DNA of 64,000 bases from Psychromonas sp. Urea-02u-13 (lineage in GTDB: Bacteria; Pseudomonadota; Gammaproteobacteria; Enterobacterales; Psychromonadaceae), in assembly GCF_002835995.1 (NCBI RefSeq), contig NZ_PJBZ01000039.1, positions 62,001 through 126,000 of the forward strand, in the 5' to 3' direction. Both the position numbers and the translations under genes were made by a program. The notes under the pieces were generated by a model. That model had not been told where the DNA came from and ran no database searches. It was given only the letters and a program-made list of their open reading frames with translations. How positions within the stretch are numbered: position 1 is the first letter of the stretch; every line of letters starts with the position of its first letter. Of this stretch, positions 63,000-64,000 are shown piece after piece.

Positions 63000-64000
63000 A
63001 TGAAAAACTTATTACAGCAATATTTTGGATTCAGTGAGTTTCGCAAGGGCCAAGAGCCTGTTATTTCGGCTTTGTTAAATGGGCAGAGTGCCGCCGCTAT
63101 CTTCCCCACGGGTTCAGGGAAATCACTGTGTTACCAATTACCGGCTTTACAGTTGCCTCACCTTACTTTGGTGGTTTCCCCATTACTTGCCTTGATTCAA
63201 GATCAACTCGATTTTTTACGTAAAAAAGGCATAGCAGCTGCCAGCATTCAATCGATGCAAAGCGCGGCAGAGTCTTCTGCTGTTTATAAAGCCGTTGCGG
63301 ATGGTGAGATTAAAATATTATTCATCTCCGTTGAGCGACTGAATAGCGAACGTTTCCGTCAATTCTTAAAACAAGTCCCTATCTCTTTGCTAGTGGTGGA
63401 TGAAGCGCATTGTATTTCTGAATGGGGACATAATTTCCGCCCCGATTACCTCAAACTCGCTTTTTATCGCCAAGAATTCAATATTCAACAAGTCTTATTA
63501 TTAACAGCAACTGCGACCACTCAAGTGATCGAGGATATGGCCAGTAAATTTTCCATCGATAAACAGAACATTACAGTGACAGGCTCTTATCGTAGTAATC
63601 TTAACCTTTCGGTGGTTGGCACGACTGAAGCGAATAAGATGGGCCATTTAGTGCCCTGGCTTGAGCCTAAAAAGCAGTCTGCAGGCATTGTTTACGTTAC
63701 CTTGCAACAAACGACAGAGCGCGTTGCAAAAGCGCTTACAAGTGCGGGTATTTACGCACAGGCATATCATGCAGGTATGCCTAGTGAGCAACGTACGGAT
63801 ATTCAACAGCGTTTTATGTCTGGTGAATTACAACTGATTGTCGCCACCATTGCCTTTGGTATGGGTATTGATAAAAGTGATATTCGTTTTGTAGTGCATT
63901 ACGATTTGCCTAAATCGATAGAGAACTACGCGCAGGAGATTGGTCGCGCAGGGCGAGATGGTCAATCAGCTGAATGTTTAGTATTGGCCAATAAAGACAA
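63000..64000 (+). CDS. RecQ-family ATP-dependent DNA helicase, N-terminal part
   Basis: The first 333 residues; the gene runs off the window. Walker A (FPTGSGKSLCYQLPA), DEAHCISEWGHNFRPDY (motif II with the RecQ aromatic-rich loop), LLLTATAT, motif IV/V VATIAFGMGIDKSDIRFVVHYDLPKS and motif VI EIGRAGRDGQ are all present. Whether it is RecQ itself or one of the RecQ-like paralogues of marine gammaproteobacteria depends on the missing RQC/HRDC part; the GSGKS rather than GGGKS Walker A hints at a paralogue, so I give no symbol. Confidence 0.92.
   Translation, partial: MKNLLQQYFGFSEFRKGQEPVISALLNGQSAAAIFPTGSGKSLCYQLPALQLPHLTLVVSPLLALIQDQLDFLRKKGIAAASIQSMQSAAESSAVYKAVADGEIKILFISVERLNSERFRQFLKQVPISLLVVDEAHCISEWGHNFRPDYLKLAFYRQEFNIQQVLLLTATATTQVIEDMASKFSIDKQNITVTGSYRSNLNLSVVGTTEANKMGHLVPWLEPKKQSAGIVYVTLQQTTERVAKALTSAGIYAQAYHAGMPSEQRTDIQQRFMSGELQLIVATIAFGMGIDKSDIRFVVHYDLPKSIENYAQEIGRAGRDGQSAECLVLANKD

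Overview
The window looks like a chromosomal segment of a marine, psychrophile-type gammaproteobacterium. Psychromonas or a close relative is my best guess, inferred from the low G+C, the Vibrio/Shewanella-like proteins (DUF2999, DUF2860, VC0807-type, GH20 chitobiase) and the gammaproteobacterial order of the rpoBC and str operons; I could not run a search. I see no rRNA, tRNA, CRISPR array, prophage or intact insertion sequence. Mobile and repetitive DNA is instead small: a pair of 261-bp MITE-like elements, several palindromic elements, and unusually many tandem arrays.

Layout. (1) 1-8.4 kb: a D-amino-acid/amino-sugar locus. On the minus strand an RpiR-type regulator is followed by N-acyl-D-amino-acid deacylase, a RidA protein and a sodium symporter cut by the window edge; divergently lie a D-serine-dehydratase-like PLP enzyme and a secreted GH20 hexosaminidase. 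A 441-bp array of exactly 63 heptamers overlaps the deacylase stop codon. (2) 8.7-15.6 kb: a LacI-type regulator, GH13 alpha-glucosidase, PTS EIICB permease, an EEP-family phosphatase resembling MapP, and glucokinase. Together they can be read as a complete PTS route for maltose-like sugars: phosphorylating uptake, dephosphorylation, hydrolysis, then rephosphorylation of glucose. (3) 15.9-28 kb: DUF2999, then a tightly coupled alternate chaperone-usher (CS1/alpha-type) fimbrial operon with an OmpA-domain protein, preceded by a large lipoprotein, a second pilin-like paralogue and an HTH regulator. (4) 28-42 kb: mixed accessory and housekeeping genes: isochorismatase-like hydrolase, several GNAT acetyltransferases, AraC and LysR regulators, a Gre-factor-like protein, an ArsR/permease pair, AlkB-like dioxygenase, an alkyl-sulfatase-like enzyme and a DUF2860 outer-membrane protein. 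(5) 42.5-54.7 kb: secE-nusG, rplKA, rplJL-rpoBC. (6) 55-62 kb: ridA, tusDCB and the str operon rpsL-rpsG-fusA-tuf. (7) 62.2-64 kb: a DTW-domain (TapT-like) protein and a RecQ-family helicase cut by the window edge.

The most distinctive features are the predicted maltose-phosphate phosphatase pathway; the fimbrial operon, whose usher carries a SPOR-like tail and whose last gene carries an OmpA peptidoglycan-binding domain; and the density of tandem and palindromic repeats at gene ends. These repeats include a duplicated 3' end of tuf with its terminator, a 98-bp tandem after rpoC, an 84-92-bp triple repeat before rpsL, and a deleted relic of the hexosaminidase 3' end beside glucokinase.
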